From Thermophagus sp052400625 (GTDB lineage Bacteria > Bacteroidota > Bacteroidia > Bacteroidales > Marinilabiliaceae), in NCBI GenBank assembly GCA_052400625.1, contig JBQTGH010000005.1: a stretch of 64,000 nt of DNA. One strand, 5' to 3'. Positions within the stretch are counted from its first letter, which is position 1, and each line of letters opens with the position of its first letter. A program made the position numbers and the translations under genes. The notes beneath the pieces were generated by a model, which saw only the letters and a list, made by a program, of their open reading frames with translations, did no database searches and was not told where the DNA came from. Below are positions 8,410-17,035 of the stretch, one piece after another.

Positions 8410-9062
8410 AGCAACTCATTATTTTATCGGCGCTTCTGTTCGCAGGAGCAACCTTTTCCTTACAAACAATAGCGCAGGGGCGTTTTGCATTGGGGGTAAA
8501 AGCAGGATACAATTCATCCAAATTCCGAACCGACAACGCGGAAGATATAATAAAAGGGACCGAAAATTATACCTTCAGCGACGCCAAAGAAGAGGCCAAA
8601 AACGGACTTATGCTAGGTGCCTTTGCTCGTATCAAATTGATTAATAAACTTTCTATACAGCCCGAACTACTTTACGTAAAAAAAGGTGGAAAAACCATCG
8701 CCAACACTGATATGGGGAATGTTAGCATCAACTCAACCTATCACACCTGGGATATTCCTCTGCTGGCACATCTAAAACTTATTGACTTAAAGTTTCTCAA
8801 TATTTATGGTGTCGGTGGTCCGGTAGCCTCCTTTACTGCCAAAGAAAATGATAACTGGTATGCGAGTATTGATGATGTCAATGAATTCTCAGACAACATA
8901 AAAAGTGCCTTGTGGAGTTTTCAAACCGGAGGAGGTATAGAAATTGGCCGTTTAAATCTCGATGTCAGATATTCCTGGGGACTGGGAGATTCATCCACGA
9001 AACTAGAACGAGTAAATAACAATCTGACCTTTTCAATTGGTTACAAAATCTTCGATTTTTAG
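8403..9062 (+). CDS. outer-membrane beta-barrel protein (porin family)
   Basis: A 219-residue secreted barrel protein of the outer-membrane beta-barrel/PorT-like type common in Bacteroidota. It has a signal peptide (MKKQLIILSALLFAGA, cleavage near TIAQG). The opening strand FALGVKAGYNSSKF, the central SIQPELLYVKKGG and a terminal strand ending in a Phe (TFSIGYKIFDF) are typical of this fold. The start codon lies inside helix 2 of structured-element copy 2. A strong hairpin follows 60 bases after the stop. The ligand or precise role cannot be told from sequence; such proteins are often structural or stress-related. Confidence 0.85.
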   Translation: MKKQLIILSALLFAGATFSLQTIAQGRFALGVKAGYNSSKFRTDNAEDIIKGTENYTFSDAKEEAKNGLMLGAFARIKLINKLSIQPELLYVKKGGKTIANTDMGNVSINSTYHTWDIPLLAHLKLIDLKFLNIYGVGGPVASFTAKENDNWYASIDDVNEFSDNIKSALWSFQTGGGIEIGRLNLDVRYSWGLGDSSTKLERVNNNLTFSIGYKIFDF

Positions 9063-9124
9063 CCAACTACACAAACCAATAATGAAAACACCTAAACATA
9101 GACAAAAATTCATATAAAAACAGT

Positions 9125-9160
9125 AAGCCGGGCTCAATGAACATTGGGCCCGGCTTCTAT
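9125..9160. terminator. bidirectional terminator hairpin
   Basis: The inverted repeat AAGCCGGGCTCAATG (9125-9139) and CATTGGGCCCGGCTT (9142-9156) forms a long GC-rich hairpin between the convergent 8403 and 9184 genes. T-runs are weak on both sides, so strength is uncertain, but the position between two stop codons supports a shared terminator. Confidence 0.7.
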
Positions 9161-9183
9161 GATATAATACAACCATCAACTGT

Positions 9184-12147
9184 TCATTTCTCCTCATGAT
9201 TCTGGTCAAATACAATTACACCAATATTATTCTTCCCGTCGATGAGGGTCGAAAAAGGTCTTGCGAACCGCACATGTCTGACCAAGCCCAAGTCTTCCGC
9301 CGAGGGATGATTGTCCAAAACATTCATATCAATATGGCCTTCGCCGATGGATGGATTAACGGTGAGATAGCCAACCCTGAGTGACGTAAGATTTTGAAAG
9401 AAATGAGTTCCCTGGCTTGGCTCCACATGGTAATTCTCCAGCCCCATTTCCACAATGGTCCGAGCGCCTGCTATTTGCCCCCATCTGACTGGAACCCCCA
9501 GCCACGGATCCTGGGATCCCCATCGTCCGGGCCCAATCAACAAATAAGGTCGTCCCTCCTTTTGCAATTTATCATTAATTTTTTCGATTTGGGTAGCAAT
9601 TTCTCGGTTAAGTGATGGTTTAAAGCTTTCTGTTTTGACATACACCACATCCCGAACATCGTGTACCTCACCATTACCAAGAGCCGATTCGGAATAAAGA
9701 AAACACTTTTGGGGTTCAAAACCGGATAAGTCAGGCCCCATAGGATTTTTGGTGCTAACCACCGGTCTAATCTGTAACAGATAAAATACCGGCTTTCCGT
9801 CGGGTGTCTGCAAATCAACAGCAAACTCTATCTCCACAGGTTGTTTCATTTCATCCTGACCAATATCCAGAATCTTTCTGCATATCTCGGCCAGAGGAAA
9901 AGCATCATATTTAAGGATGTTAGCAAAAGTAATTAGCCTTACTCCATCAGCCATCAGACCATCTTTGATCATATGATTCTGCATATCAAAGACTGAGGCA
10001 AGCCATTTCAGCGAACCGTCAGCTTCTGCCTCACCCACATTTAGACGGAGAATATTAATCCCGTCGTTTACGGAAGGTTCAAAGTTTTTCGCATCCAAGT
10101 CGAGTGCAAAAAAGGTTTTTTGAGTTTCTTTGACCACCATCTCCGGCGTTGACAATTGTAATATCTTGTGAGGATATCTGGGTGAAAACCTCAGAGAGGT
10201 TCCCCCCTCTACAATATGTCTACCCAATCCCAACGCCACATTAACCACACCATCTTCTGCCTTCTCCGGTGGAATGGGATAAAAATTCACCGATCTGGCA
10301 ACCCCTGAAAATGTGGGATAAAACCGATTGCCATGCGCCTGTCCCACAACCTCCTGAAGGACAATTCCCATTCGCTCTTCATCAATCAGGTTCGTGGTTC
10401 CTTCCATATAGGCCCTGCTTGACTTATAATACACCGAGGCATATACACACTTGATGGCATCCATAATTTGATGCACCATCACCTCCTCTTGGGACGGGGC
10501 AATCATATAGGTCGAATATATTCCTGCAAATGGCTGATAATGGCTATCTTCAAGCACACTAGACGAACGAATGGCAACGGGCCGCCGGACCACTCTGACA
10601 AACCTCAAAAGGTCGTCGTGAAGATGTTCCGGAAGCTTTCCTCTAATAAAATGTCTAAGAATCTCTTCATCGGGGGCTTCCGACAATCCCACTGAATAAA
10701 GATCATTCTCTTCCATGAAAGTTTCAAAAATATCAATCCCCAAAACAATGGTTCGGGGAATCATAATATTGACGTCAGGATATTGGCTCAGTTCAGGATG
10801 TTTTTTTATGATGGTATTAAGAAATGCAAGTCCTCGGGCTTTCCCTCCTATCGACCCTTGCCCTATGCGCGAAAAGGTCATATACTCATCATACCGCTCC
10901 CGATCAAAAGAAGCGATGACTCCTTTCCCTTTACTTTTCCGAAATTCAGCAATTAATCGAACCAGTTTCTCCTTATGGGTGGCCATATCCACATCATCCT
11001 CCACCTTTATCTGCCTTACTACGTCAGCAATAGGAAACAGAGCTCGTGCTGTAAGCCATTTGGATACATGATCCCGTTTAAAGTGATAAAGCAAAGAATC
11101 ATCCGGAATTTCCATCAACTTTCCCTGTAATTCCTTCAAGTTACTGACTCTAGCAATTTCATCCCCCGTGTGCGGGTTAATAAAAATAAAGTCACCAAAG
11201 GCCAAATAAGAGTTTAAAAACTCTTTTAGTTCCTGAAGCAAAAACTTCGATTGTTTATGAATAAACCCCACCTTCATTTGTTTTGCCACCTCGCCAATTC
11301 TGGCATCTGACGATTGTAACATTATAGGCAAATAGGGGCTATCTTTCTTCACCTTTTTGGCCAGATTAATACCGGCCCCCTGTTCTTTGGTTCCATCATG
11401 CTTAAAAGAAACATCAGAAATAATCCCCAACAGGTTGTTCCGATACTTTTTGTAATAATTTTCCGCTTCCTCATAGGTCCTGGCCAACAATATTTTGGGT
11501 CGACCGCGCATTCGCATCATCTTTTGATGTTCATTAAGGCCTTCCTGCATTAATTTTTGAGATTGCCGAAAAACGATTTTATAGATCACTGGCAAATAAC
11601 TGGAATAAAACCGCACCGAGTCTTCAACTAAAAGAATGCTTTGCACCCCCACTTCACAAATATCATAATCCGCATTCATCCGATCTTCAATGAGCTTAAT
11701 AATGGCCAAAAGAAGATTGGCATTCCCTAGCCAACAAAAAACATAATCGATGGCACTGGTATCTTCCTGTTCCAGCTGCATAGACACTTCACGTGAAAAA
11801 GGCGTTAAAACAACGATTGGAACACTGGGATAAAGTTCTTTAATCTTACGGGAAAGCGAAAAAGGATCCATCTCTCCGACGCTTAGCATGGAAATCACCA
11901 AGTCTATCTGCTCTTCTTCCAAAACCTTAAAAGCTTCACCTGCAGACGACACCTGAATAAAATGAGGCGGATACCGCAAACTCAACGAAACATATTCGTT
12001 AAATAGCTGCTCATCAATCCGTCCATCCTCTTCTAGCATATATGCATCGTAAGAGCTACAGATTAATAACACTTTATGAATTCGCTTTTGCATCAGCTGA
12101 TCAAAAGCTGTTTCTGAAAAGGAGTGATAAACACTATTCAAGTCCAT
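9184..12147 (-). CDS. PEP-synthase-like protein with two receiver-like domains
   Basis: A 987-residue cytoplasmic protein. Residues 24-155 look like a degenerate response-regulator receiver (DLVISMLS where the acceptor Asp would be). Residues 170-310 look like a second receiver with acidic E175/D176, probable acceptor D245 (ISDVSF), S279 and K298. From about 425 onward it resembles the PEP/pyruvate-binding (PPDK_N) domain: GSIGGKARGLAFLN, PVAIRSSSVLEDS, FAGIYSTYM. The swivelling phosphohistidine domain and the PEP-binding barrel of real PpsA are absent, so it probably does not make PEP; a sensory or phosphotransfer role is inference. The frame extends to 12270 but runs into the upstream terminator; the ATG at 12147 (MDLNSVYHSF) is preferred. 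Confidence 0.85.
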   Translation of the reverse strand: MDLNSVYHSFSETAFDQLMQKRIHKVLLICSSYDAYMLEEDGRIDEQLFNEYVSLSLRYPPHFIQVSSAGEAFKVLEEEQIDLVISMLSVGEMDPFSLSRKIKELYPSVPIVVLTPFSREVSMQLEQEDTSAIDYVFCWLGNANLLLAIIKLIEDRMNADYDICEVGVQSILLVEDSVRFYSSYLPVIYKIVFRQSQKLMQEGLNEHQKMMRMRGRPKILLARTYEEAENYYKKYRNNLLGIISDVSFKHDGTKEQGAGINLAKKVKKDSPYLPIMLQSSDARIGEVAKQMKVGFIHKQSKFLLQELKEFLNSYLAFGDFIFINPHTGDEIARVSNLKELQGKLMEIPDDSLLYHFKRDHVSKWLTARALFPIADVVRQIKVEDDVDMATHKEKLVRLIAEFRKSKGKGVIASFDRERYDEYMTFSRIGQGSIGGKARGLAFLNTIIKKHPELSQYPDVNIMIPRTIVLGIDIFETFMEENDLYSVGLSEAPDEEILRHFIRGKLPEHLHDDLLRFVRVVRRPVAIRSSSVLEDSHYQPFAGIYSTYMIAPSQEEVMVHQIMDAIKCVYASVYYKSSRAYMEGTTNLIDEERMGIVLQEVVGQAHGNRFYPTFSGVARSVNFYPIPPEKAEDGVVNVALGLGRHIVEGGTSLRFSPRYPHKILQLSTPEMVVKETQKTFFALDLDAKNFEPSVNDGINILRLNVGEAEADGSLKWLASVFDMQNHMIKDGLMADGVRLITFANILKYDAFPLAEICRKILDIGQDEMKQPVEIEFAVDLQTPDGKPVFYLLQIRPVVSTKNPMGPDLSGFEPQKCFLYSESALGNGEVHDVRDVVYVKTESFKPSLNREIATQIEKINDKLQKEGRPYLLIGPGRWGSQDPWLGVPVRWGQIAGARTIVEMGLENYHVEPSQGTHFFQNLTSLRVGYLTVNPSIGEGHIDMNVLDNHPSAEDLGLVRHVRFARPFSTLIDGKNNIGVIVFDQNHEEK

Positions 12148-12220
12148 AAACAAATCCCAATTAAAAAGACTGATTAAAAGATGGAGGTCTATGCAAATAC
12201 AAAACCGGCCAACAAACGGC

Positions 12221-12267
12221 CTAAAATCAAGAAAGGCTGTCTCAAAATACACTCTCGAGACAGCCTT
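12221..12267 (-). terminator. rho-independent terminator of the exbB-exbD operon
   Basis: The stem AAGGCTGTCTC (12233-12243) with GAGACAGCCTT (12257-12267), 11 bp and a 13-base loop, is followed on the minus strand by TTTCTTGATTTT. It lies 28 bases after the last exbD stop and 74 bases before the start of the PEP-synthase-like gene, separating the two transcription units. Confidence 0.85.
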
Positions 12268-12294
12268 CATAATCTTCTATATCAAAACAAAGAT

Positions 12295-12771
12295 TTACAT
12301 CGGTATCTGATTAACTTTCCGCGCGGAATAACTAATCTTAAGCGCCTGCGCTTCTCTCAGAGCCTGCTTAACGTCGGTAATAACACCCATTGGGGTATCA
12401 AAATCCGCCTTAATAGAGACCGTCATTTTTGAACGATCACTTTCACGCATGGATTCACGTTCTTGCACAATATAATTCCGAATATCGTCTACCGTAGAAA
12501 ATTGATCATTCAACTGCAAACGAGGTTCCGTTCCAAAAGTGGATTGATATTGTCGTTGCGGAATTCCAACATAAATATAGGTAACCAATGTTTTCTTTTC
12601 CAATTTGGTCAACTCTGTTGCTTCTGGTTGTTTCAATTGAATTTTCAATGAAACTTCTTTCATGGTTGTACTCACCATAAAGAAAAACAAAAGCATAAAA
12701 ACAATATCGGGAAGCGAGGCTGTATTGATTGCCTGCTGGCCTCCTCCTCTTTTCTTTCTGAATTTAGCCAT
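12295..12771 (-). CDS. exbD: biopolymer transport protein ExbD/TolR (second copy)
   Basis: Inner-membrane component of a proton-driven energising complex. A short cytoplasmic basic N-terminus is followed by a single transmembrane helix (SLPDIVFMLLFFFMVSTTM, about 19-37) whose Asp22 is the conserved proton-relay residue, and then a periplasmic ExbD domain. It has 158 residues. The gene starts 1 base after the preceding exbD stop, so translation is coupled. Two ExbD-type proteins with different periplasmic lengths in one operon are common in Bacteroidota and suggest a heteromeric complex. Last gene before the terminator at 12221-12267. Confidence 0.93.
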   Translation of the reverse strand: MAKFRKKRGGGQQAINTASLPDIVFMLLFFFMVSTTMKEVSLKIQLKQPEATELTKLEKKTLVTYIYVGIPQRQYQSTFGTEPRLQLNDQFSTVDDIRNYIVQERESMRESDRSKMTVSIKADFDTPMGVITDVKQALREAQALKISYSARKVNQIPM

Positions 12772-12772
12772 A

Positions 12773-13348
12773 TTATTTCCCTCCTATGTTTTTAGGTTCA
12801 GCCTCGGAAATTCTTTGCGGATAGATATCCCGAATAGCTTCCTTTTTGTCATCATCAAGTTCATCGAACTTCTTACCAAATTTCCGTTGAGCCAACTCAT
12901 TCCGCAATTCATTATAAGCAGCGGCCAATTCATTCTGTACCGACAGATACATTTGGTATTGAGTTCCCCGGTCATTTTGGAGAGAAATTACCCCTTTGGA
13001 GACAGGTACAATGCCGAAATATTCAACTTCAATTTCTTCTTTTTCCGGCAAAGAGGGATCATCCATTGGGTTCTCTATAAATTCCTTGGCGGCTTCCCTG
13101 AGCTGACTCAAATCCATGGGTTCTTTCTCCACCAACAGCCTGTTCTGAGCATTAATAAGCACCTCAAACACATTCCGTTCTTTAATGGGCGGAGGTGTTT
13201 CTTCGGTTTTCGGTACCGGAGGTGGAAGCATCCGAGACAAGCCTGAATCCGTGTCCATGGTTGTAGTCACAAGGAAGAAAATGAGCAAAAGGAAGGCTAT
13301 ATCTGCCATCGATCCTGCATTCACTTCCTGAATATCTCTTTTTCCCAT
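12773..13348 (-). CDS. exbD: biopolymer transport protein ExbD/TolR (first copy)
   Basis: A 191-residue ExbD with the N-terminal signature (EVNAGSMADIAFLLLIFFLV), one transmembrane helix, and Asp16 at the proton-relay position. The periplasmic part is longer than in its neighbour. It contains a proline-rich stretch (PPPVPKTEETPPP, about 37-49) typical of linkers that span the cell wall, and ends in a charged helix (KFDELDDDKKEAIRDIYPQR). It lies 60 bases after the small four-helix membrane protein in the same operon. Confidence 0.92.
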   Translation of the reverse strand: MGKRDIQEVNAGSMADIAFLLLIFFLVTTTMDTDSGLSRMLPPPVPKTEETPPPIKERNVFEVLINAQNRLLVEKEPMDLSQLREAAKEFIENPMDDPSLPEKEEIEVEYFGIVPVSKGVISLQNDRGTQYQMYLSVQNELAAAYNELRNELAQRKFGKKFDELDDDKKEAIRDIYPQRISEAEPKNIGGK

Positions 13349-13408
13349 AGAATTTTATAATTATTAAGTCAGGAGGAAAGATCTTCTTTCCTCCTTTAAA
13401 AAATGTTG

Positions 13409-13855
13409 TTATTTAAAAATTCGGGACACCTCTGTATACAGGATTGCCACTAAAGCACCCCCAAAGAGGAAATAGGTACTGTAAAGAAATGTATCGCCAA
13501 GAATCAACATACTTGGAACATTATCTGATCCCTTATAACCTAACAGTGGCAGAGGTGTACCATCTCCCATACTGTACGCAATCAGAACAACGATTCCTAA
13601 TACAGCAATAGAAATCAAAGATTTAACAGCCGTTTGCGGATTAATAACCAGATTTACTAATTCAAATATGATGGTTATTGCAGCGGCTCCGATCAGTAAT
13701 ATCTTTCCCCAGTTCAGGATCGACTCCGTGTAAACAGGTGTTGGCAAAGCTGCATCTTCTACTTCACCTCCGAAGAAGAAAAGCCCTGCAAAAACAACTG
13801 TTATCCCGAGGATGATAAACAGAACAAAACTTAAATATTTTGAAAGCTTAGTCAT
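13409..13855 (-). CDS. four-helix membrane protein of the ExbB-ExbD operon, unknown function
   Basis: A 148-residue integral membrane protein with four predicted helices (about 8-28, 48-68, 78-96 and 125-145) and no recognised catalytic motif. It lies between exbB (8-base gap) and exbD (60-base gap), an arrangement seen widely in Bacteroidota, where the protein is usually annotated as hypothetical. Its constant position suggests it is a structural or regulatory part of the energising complex; that is inference from context. Confidence 0.8.
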   Translation of the reverse strand: MTKLSKYLSFVLFIILGITVVFAGLFFFGGEVEDAALPTPVYTESILNWGKILLIGAAAITIIFELVNLVINPQTAVKSLISIAVLGIVVLIAYSMGDGTPLPLLGYKGSDNVPSMLILGDTFLYSTYFLFGGALVAILYTEVSRIFK

Positions 13856-13863
13856 AAGGACAA

Positions 13864-14691
13864 TTATTTATTTTTCATGTTATACTTAACCAGGATGTCC
13901 ATCAAAGAAATTGAAGCATCTTCCATTGAGTTTACGATGCCATCAATTTTAGAAACCAGGTAATTGTAGAATACCTGAAGAATGATGGCAACAATCAAAC
14001 CGGATACGGTAGTAATAAGAGCTATTTTGATACCTCCTGCAACCGCAGTAGCAGAAACATCTCCCATGGCCTGAATACTGTCAAACGCATCGATCATACC
14101 AATTACTGTTCCCATAAACCCAAGCATAGGAGCAATAGCGATGAACAAGGAAATCCAGGTAAGTCCTTTTTCAAGCAATCCCATTTGAACCGATCCATAA
14201 GAAACTACGGATTTTTCTACCACCTCAAGACCTTCATCGAATCGATCCAGACCCTGATAGAAAATAGATGCAACCGGTCCTCTGGTGTTGCGGCACACTT
14301 CTTTAGCTGCTTCAACACCGCCTTCATTCAGTGCTTCTTCCACTTTCTGAAGAAGTTTCTTAGTGTTGGTAGAGGAAAGATTAAGATAAATTATTCTTTC
14401 AATGGTAATCGCCAAACCAAAAATAAGGGCCAGAAGTACGAAACTCATAAACATCGCACCACCTTCAATAAATTTGGCTTTAATTTGTTTGTGAAGCCCT
14501 TGAAGTTCCTCACTCTCATCTTGTCCTACGACTGCTTCTTCAACCATCTCTCCTTCTACAGCCTCCGCCTCAGTAACTTGTGCACTTGTAGTATCTTCGG
14601 CCATCGACTGCTCTTCTCCCTGAGCATAAATGGATGATGCACCTATGCTAAGCATCCCAAAAACTGCCAAAAACGCAAATAGCTTTTTCAT
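13864..14691 (-). CDS. exbB: MotA/TolQ/ExbB proton-channel family protein
   Basis: Proton-channel subunit that, with ExbD, uses the proton gradient to drive TonB-dependent transport or envelope maintenance. It has 275 residues. The N-terminus is a signal-peptide-like segment (MKKLFAFLAVFGMLSIGASSIYAQ) followed by about 40 acidic residues, an extension typical of Bacteroidota members. The MotA/ExbB core follows, with three helices near 75-100, 165-190 and 215-245 (GLTWISLFIAIAPMLGFMGTV, GMIDAFDSI, VAGGIKIALITTVSGLIVAI). It heads the operon exbB-X-exbD-exbD behind a near-consensus promoter at 14733-14763. The many TonB receptors in this window are its likely clients. Confidence 0.94.
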   Translation of the reverse strand: MKKLFAFLAVFGMLSIGASSIYAQGEEQSMAEDTTSAQVTEAEAVEGEMVEEAVVGQDESEELQGLHKQIKAKFIEGGAMFMSFVLLALIFGLAITIERIIYLNLSSTNTKKLLQKVEEALNEGGVEAAKEVCRNTRGPVASIFYQGLDRFDEGLEVVEKSVVSYGSVQMGLLEKGLTWISLFIAIAPMLGFMGTVIGMIDAFDSIQAMGDVSATAVAGGIKIALITTVSGLIVAIILQVFYNYLVSKIDGIVNSMEDASISLMDILVKYNMKNK

Positions 14692-14732
14692 AATCTGTAA
14701 TAAATTTTGATTTGTATTGGTTTGTTAATACT

Positions 14733-14763
14733 CAAATATAATTGACATTCTCATTCGTAACAA
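14733..14763 (-). promoter_or_regulatory. promoter of the exbB operon
   Basis: On the minus strand TTG (14763-14761) is separated by 20 bases from TATATTTG (14740-14733). This matches the Bacteroidota -33/-7 pattern. Transcription would start near 14727, about 35 bases before the exbB ATG. Confidence 0.72.
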
Positions 14764-14864
14764 TGCAGAACAAATTTAAAATCAATTAGTAAAAACGCAA
14801 AATTTTTATTTTACACTTGAATTTACGGGTTGCAAATTACAAAAAAATTGTCAAATACAATGTT

Positions 14865-14987
14865 ATCATTCAAATTCATTCGTAGATAATTTATCTAAAA
14901 CATTGGTCTAATGGAGCTCGCATGACGCAGTTTAAATCAATTCTTGTTCCCCTATGGTTGTCCCAAGAGTAGTATCCACGCTGGTTC
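14865..14987 (-). repeat. structured dispersed element, copy 4 (diverged)
   Basis: On the minus strand the 3' half is clear: AACAAGAA, then TAAACT, then GTCATGCGAGCTCCATTAG followed by ACCAATG (14926-14901), against GTCATGCGAGTTCCATCAG plus ACCAATG in copy 3. The 5' half is diverged, but GCGTG (about 14981-14977) can still pair with CATGC using one G-U pair. Unlike copies 1 and 2, it lies upstream of the exbB promoter and not in the transcribed leader. The remaining gap between it and ansA (14988-15122) shows only a short CCCCAATGGGG palindrome. Confidence 0.55.
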
Positions 14988-15122
14988 ATGCCACCTTCTT
15001 CCAGAAATTAAAGGCGAGTATATTAAATCCTAATAATTAGAGAATAGCCTCCTTAAAACAACGAATAATCATCCCACGCGATTTATCGGAAGCATTTCCC
15101 CATTGGGGTTACCACTACCACT

Positions 15123-16166
15123 TTAAGGATTAACCGGTTTTATTTCCCCTTTAAGCGATCTGTTGAGATCAGCAATTAACTCTTCCGTGGAAGAGCAATT
15201 TCCCAAAAGATACATCAATTTGGTTAAAGCGGCTTCGGTAGTAATGTCATGTCCACTGATAACCCCCATATTTAACAAGTGCCTTCCGGTCTCATATCGC
15301 CACATTTCCACATTGCCGGAAAGACATTGTGTAACATTAATAATAATAACCCCTCTGTCAATGGCATCACGCAACGCCCGAATGAACCATTGGGCCGTTG
15401 GGGCATTTCCGGAGCCATAAGTTTCCAGCACGACGCCCCTCACCCCCGGGGCTTCAAGAATTGATCGGACCACATTCTCCTGAATGCCCGGAAATATTTT
15501 CAACAACGACACATTATTATCCATTTGGGTCGAAACCGAAAAAGTACCTTCCAGCGTGGTATAGCGAATATAAGGATAATTGTATTTGATATGCAACCCC
15601 ACCTCCGCCAAAGGAGGATAATTGTCGGAACGAAAGGCCCTGAAATGTTCTGCATTATATTTTGTGGTTCTATTGCCTCTGAAAAGTTTATCCTGAAAAT
15701 AGATACAAACTTCCGGAACCAACGACTGACCGTTTTTATGGGCGGCGGCAATCTCCAGGGCCGTCAGTAAATTTTCCTTTCCGTCGGTTCGGATGGCCCC
15801 CAATGGCAATTGACTCCCTGTAAGGATTACCGGTTTCTGCAAATTGTGAAGCATAAAACTCAAAGCACTGGCAGTATACGCCATGGTATCGGTGCCATGC
15901 AAAACCACAAAGCCATCGAACCGGGAATAATTCTCTTCAATGATCTGGACGAGTCTCCCCCAGATTTCGGGCGACATTTCTGACGAATCCACGATGGGGT
16001 TAAAGGAGATACTACTAACTCCAAAATCAAATTTTTTTAGTTCGGGAACTTTCCGGGATATCTTTTCAAAATCGAAAGGGACCAAAGCATTGGTTTCGGC
16101 ATCCACCGCCATTCCGATAGTACCTCCCGTATAAATTATTAAAACTTGTTTATTCATAGCCAGCAT
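15123..16166 (-). CDS. ansA: type I L-asparaginase
   Basis: Hydrolyses asparagine to aspartate and ammonia; type I enzymes are cytoplasmic, and no signal peptide is present. The 347 residues match the family. Both threonine motifs are present: TGGTIGM with T16 as the nucleophile candidate, and LHGTDTMAYTASALSFM with T92/D93. The ATG overlaps the tatD stop codon as TAATG, so the two genes are translationally coupled; a second ATG four codons in (16157) is an alternative start. It is last in the gdhA-tatD-ansA run, which groups ammonia-releasing and ammonia-assimilating enzymes. Confidence 0.95.
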   Translation of the reverse strand: MLAMNKQVLIIYTGGTIGMAVDAETNALVPFDFEKISRKVPELKKFDFGVSSISFNPIVDSSEMSPEIWGRLVQIIEENYSRFDGFVVLHGTDTMAYTASALSFMLHNLQKPVILTGSQLPLGAIRTDGKENLLTALEIAAAHKNGQSLVPEVCIYFQDKLFRGNRTTKYNAEHFRAFRSDNYPPLAEVGLHIKYNYPYIRYTTLEGTFSVSTQMDNNVSLLKIFPGIQENVVRSILEAPGVRGVVLETYGSGNAPTAQWFIRALRDAIDRGVIIINVTQCLSGNVEMWRYETGRHLLNMGVISGHDITTEAALTKLMYLLGNCSSTEELIADLNRSLKGEIKPVNP

Positions 16167-16936
16167 TATAAATCCAGCCCAAATAGTTGGGCAGCATTTC
16201 GAGTTGTCAGTTGGTCCATTTCTTGCGTGGTCATATTAAATAGATTTGCCAGCTTTTCAAGGGTATATTTCAGAAATGCAGGTTGATTTCGTTTCCCCCG
16301 ATATGGAACAGGCGTCAGATAAGGAGCGTCTGTCTCAAGCATCAGACGGTCGGGTCCTACTGCTTCAATGACTTTATCGAGCCCAGAATTTTTAAACGTA
16401 ATAATTCCATTAATTCCCAACATAAAGCCGTCGTATCCCAACGCCCGCCGCGCCTGCTCTTCATTCCCTGAAAAACTGTGAAAGACCCCCTTCAATCGGG
16501 AATCGTTAACTTTATCCAGTTCTTCAAAGACGGCATCAAAAGCTTCTCGGACATGAATAACCACCGGCTTCTCCATCTCTGCAGCCCAGCGCAGTTGGGT
16601 TCCAAACACTTCACGTTGTTCTTTTTCCCGCGATTTATCCCAATACAAATCAATCCCAATCTCCCCTATGGCAACAAAATCCCGTTGCCCCAGCCAATCT
16701 TCAACGATGGACAATTGTTCTGTATAATCTTCTTTGACGGAAGTGGGATGCAGCCCCATCATGGCATAACAAAATCCGGGGTAAGCTGCTTCGGTCATCA
16801 ACAAAGGAGGGATCGTTTGTTCGTCAATGTTTGGCATTAATATTTTGAAAACACCGGCCTCCTTTGCTCCAACAACGACCTCTTCTCTGTCTTCGTCAAA
16901 CTCAGACAAAAAAATATGTGAATGTGTGTCTATCAT
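16166..16936 (-). CDS. tatD: TatD family metal-dependent hydrolase
   Basis: A TIM-barrel metallo-hydrolase of the TatD/YcfH type, members of which act as 3'-5' exonucleases on DNA. The hallmark N-terminal metal motif is IDTHSHIF. GEIGIDLYWDKS holds the conserved Glu, VIHVREAFD and GVFHSFSG follow, and LETDAPYLTPVPYRGKRN is the classic C-terminal signature. The frame extends 15 codons further to 16981, but family members begin at the metal motif, so ATG 16936 is chosen (256 residues). It overlaps ansA by one base. Confidence 0.95.
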   Translation of the reverse strand: MIDTHSHIFLSEFDEDREEVVVGAKEAGVFKILMPNIDEQTIPPLLMTEAAYPGFCYAMMGLHPTSVKEDYTEQLSIVEDWLGQRDFVAIGEIGIDLYWDKSREKEQREVFGTQLRWAAEMEKPVVIHVREAFDAVFEELDKVNDSRLKGVFHSFSGNEEQARRALGYDGFMLGINGIITFKNSGLDKVIEAVGPDRLMLETDAPYLTPVPYRGKRNQPAFLKYTLEKLANLFNMTTQEMDQLTTRNAAQLFGLDL

Positions 16937-17035
16937 GCATTTTAGATTAAGTACCTTTTCTCTGCATCTGCAGTCCGACAAAGGTACATCACTTCATCCA
17001 CTCATAAAAGAGGCCGGTATTTCAAAATTGTCTAT

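Noticed and set aside
12148..12270. N-terminal extension of the PEP-synthase-like protein
   Set aside because: It would translate through the exbD operon terminator.
14865..14987. Short coding remnant inside the structured element
   Set aside because: Some copies read similar peptides (MRVPSDQ-like), but stops fall at different places and changes follow base pairing, not codons.
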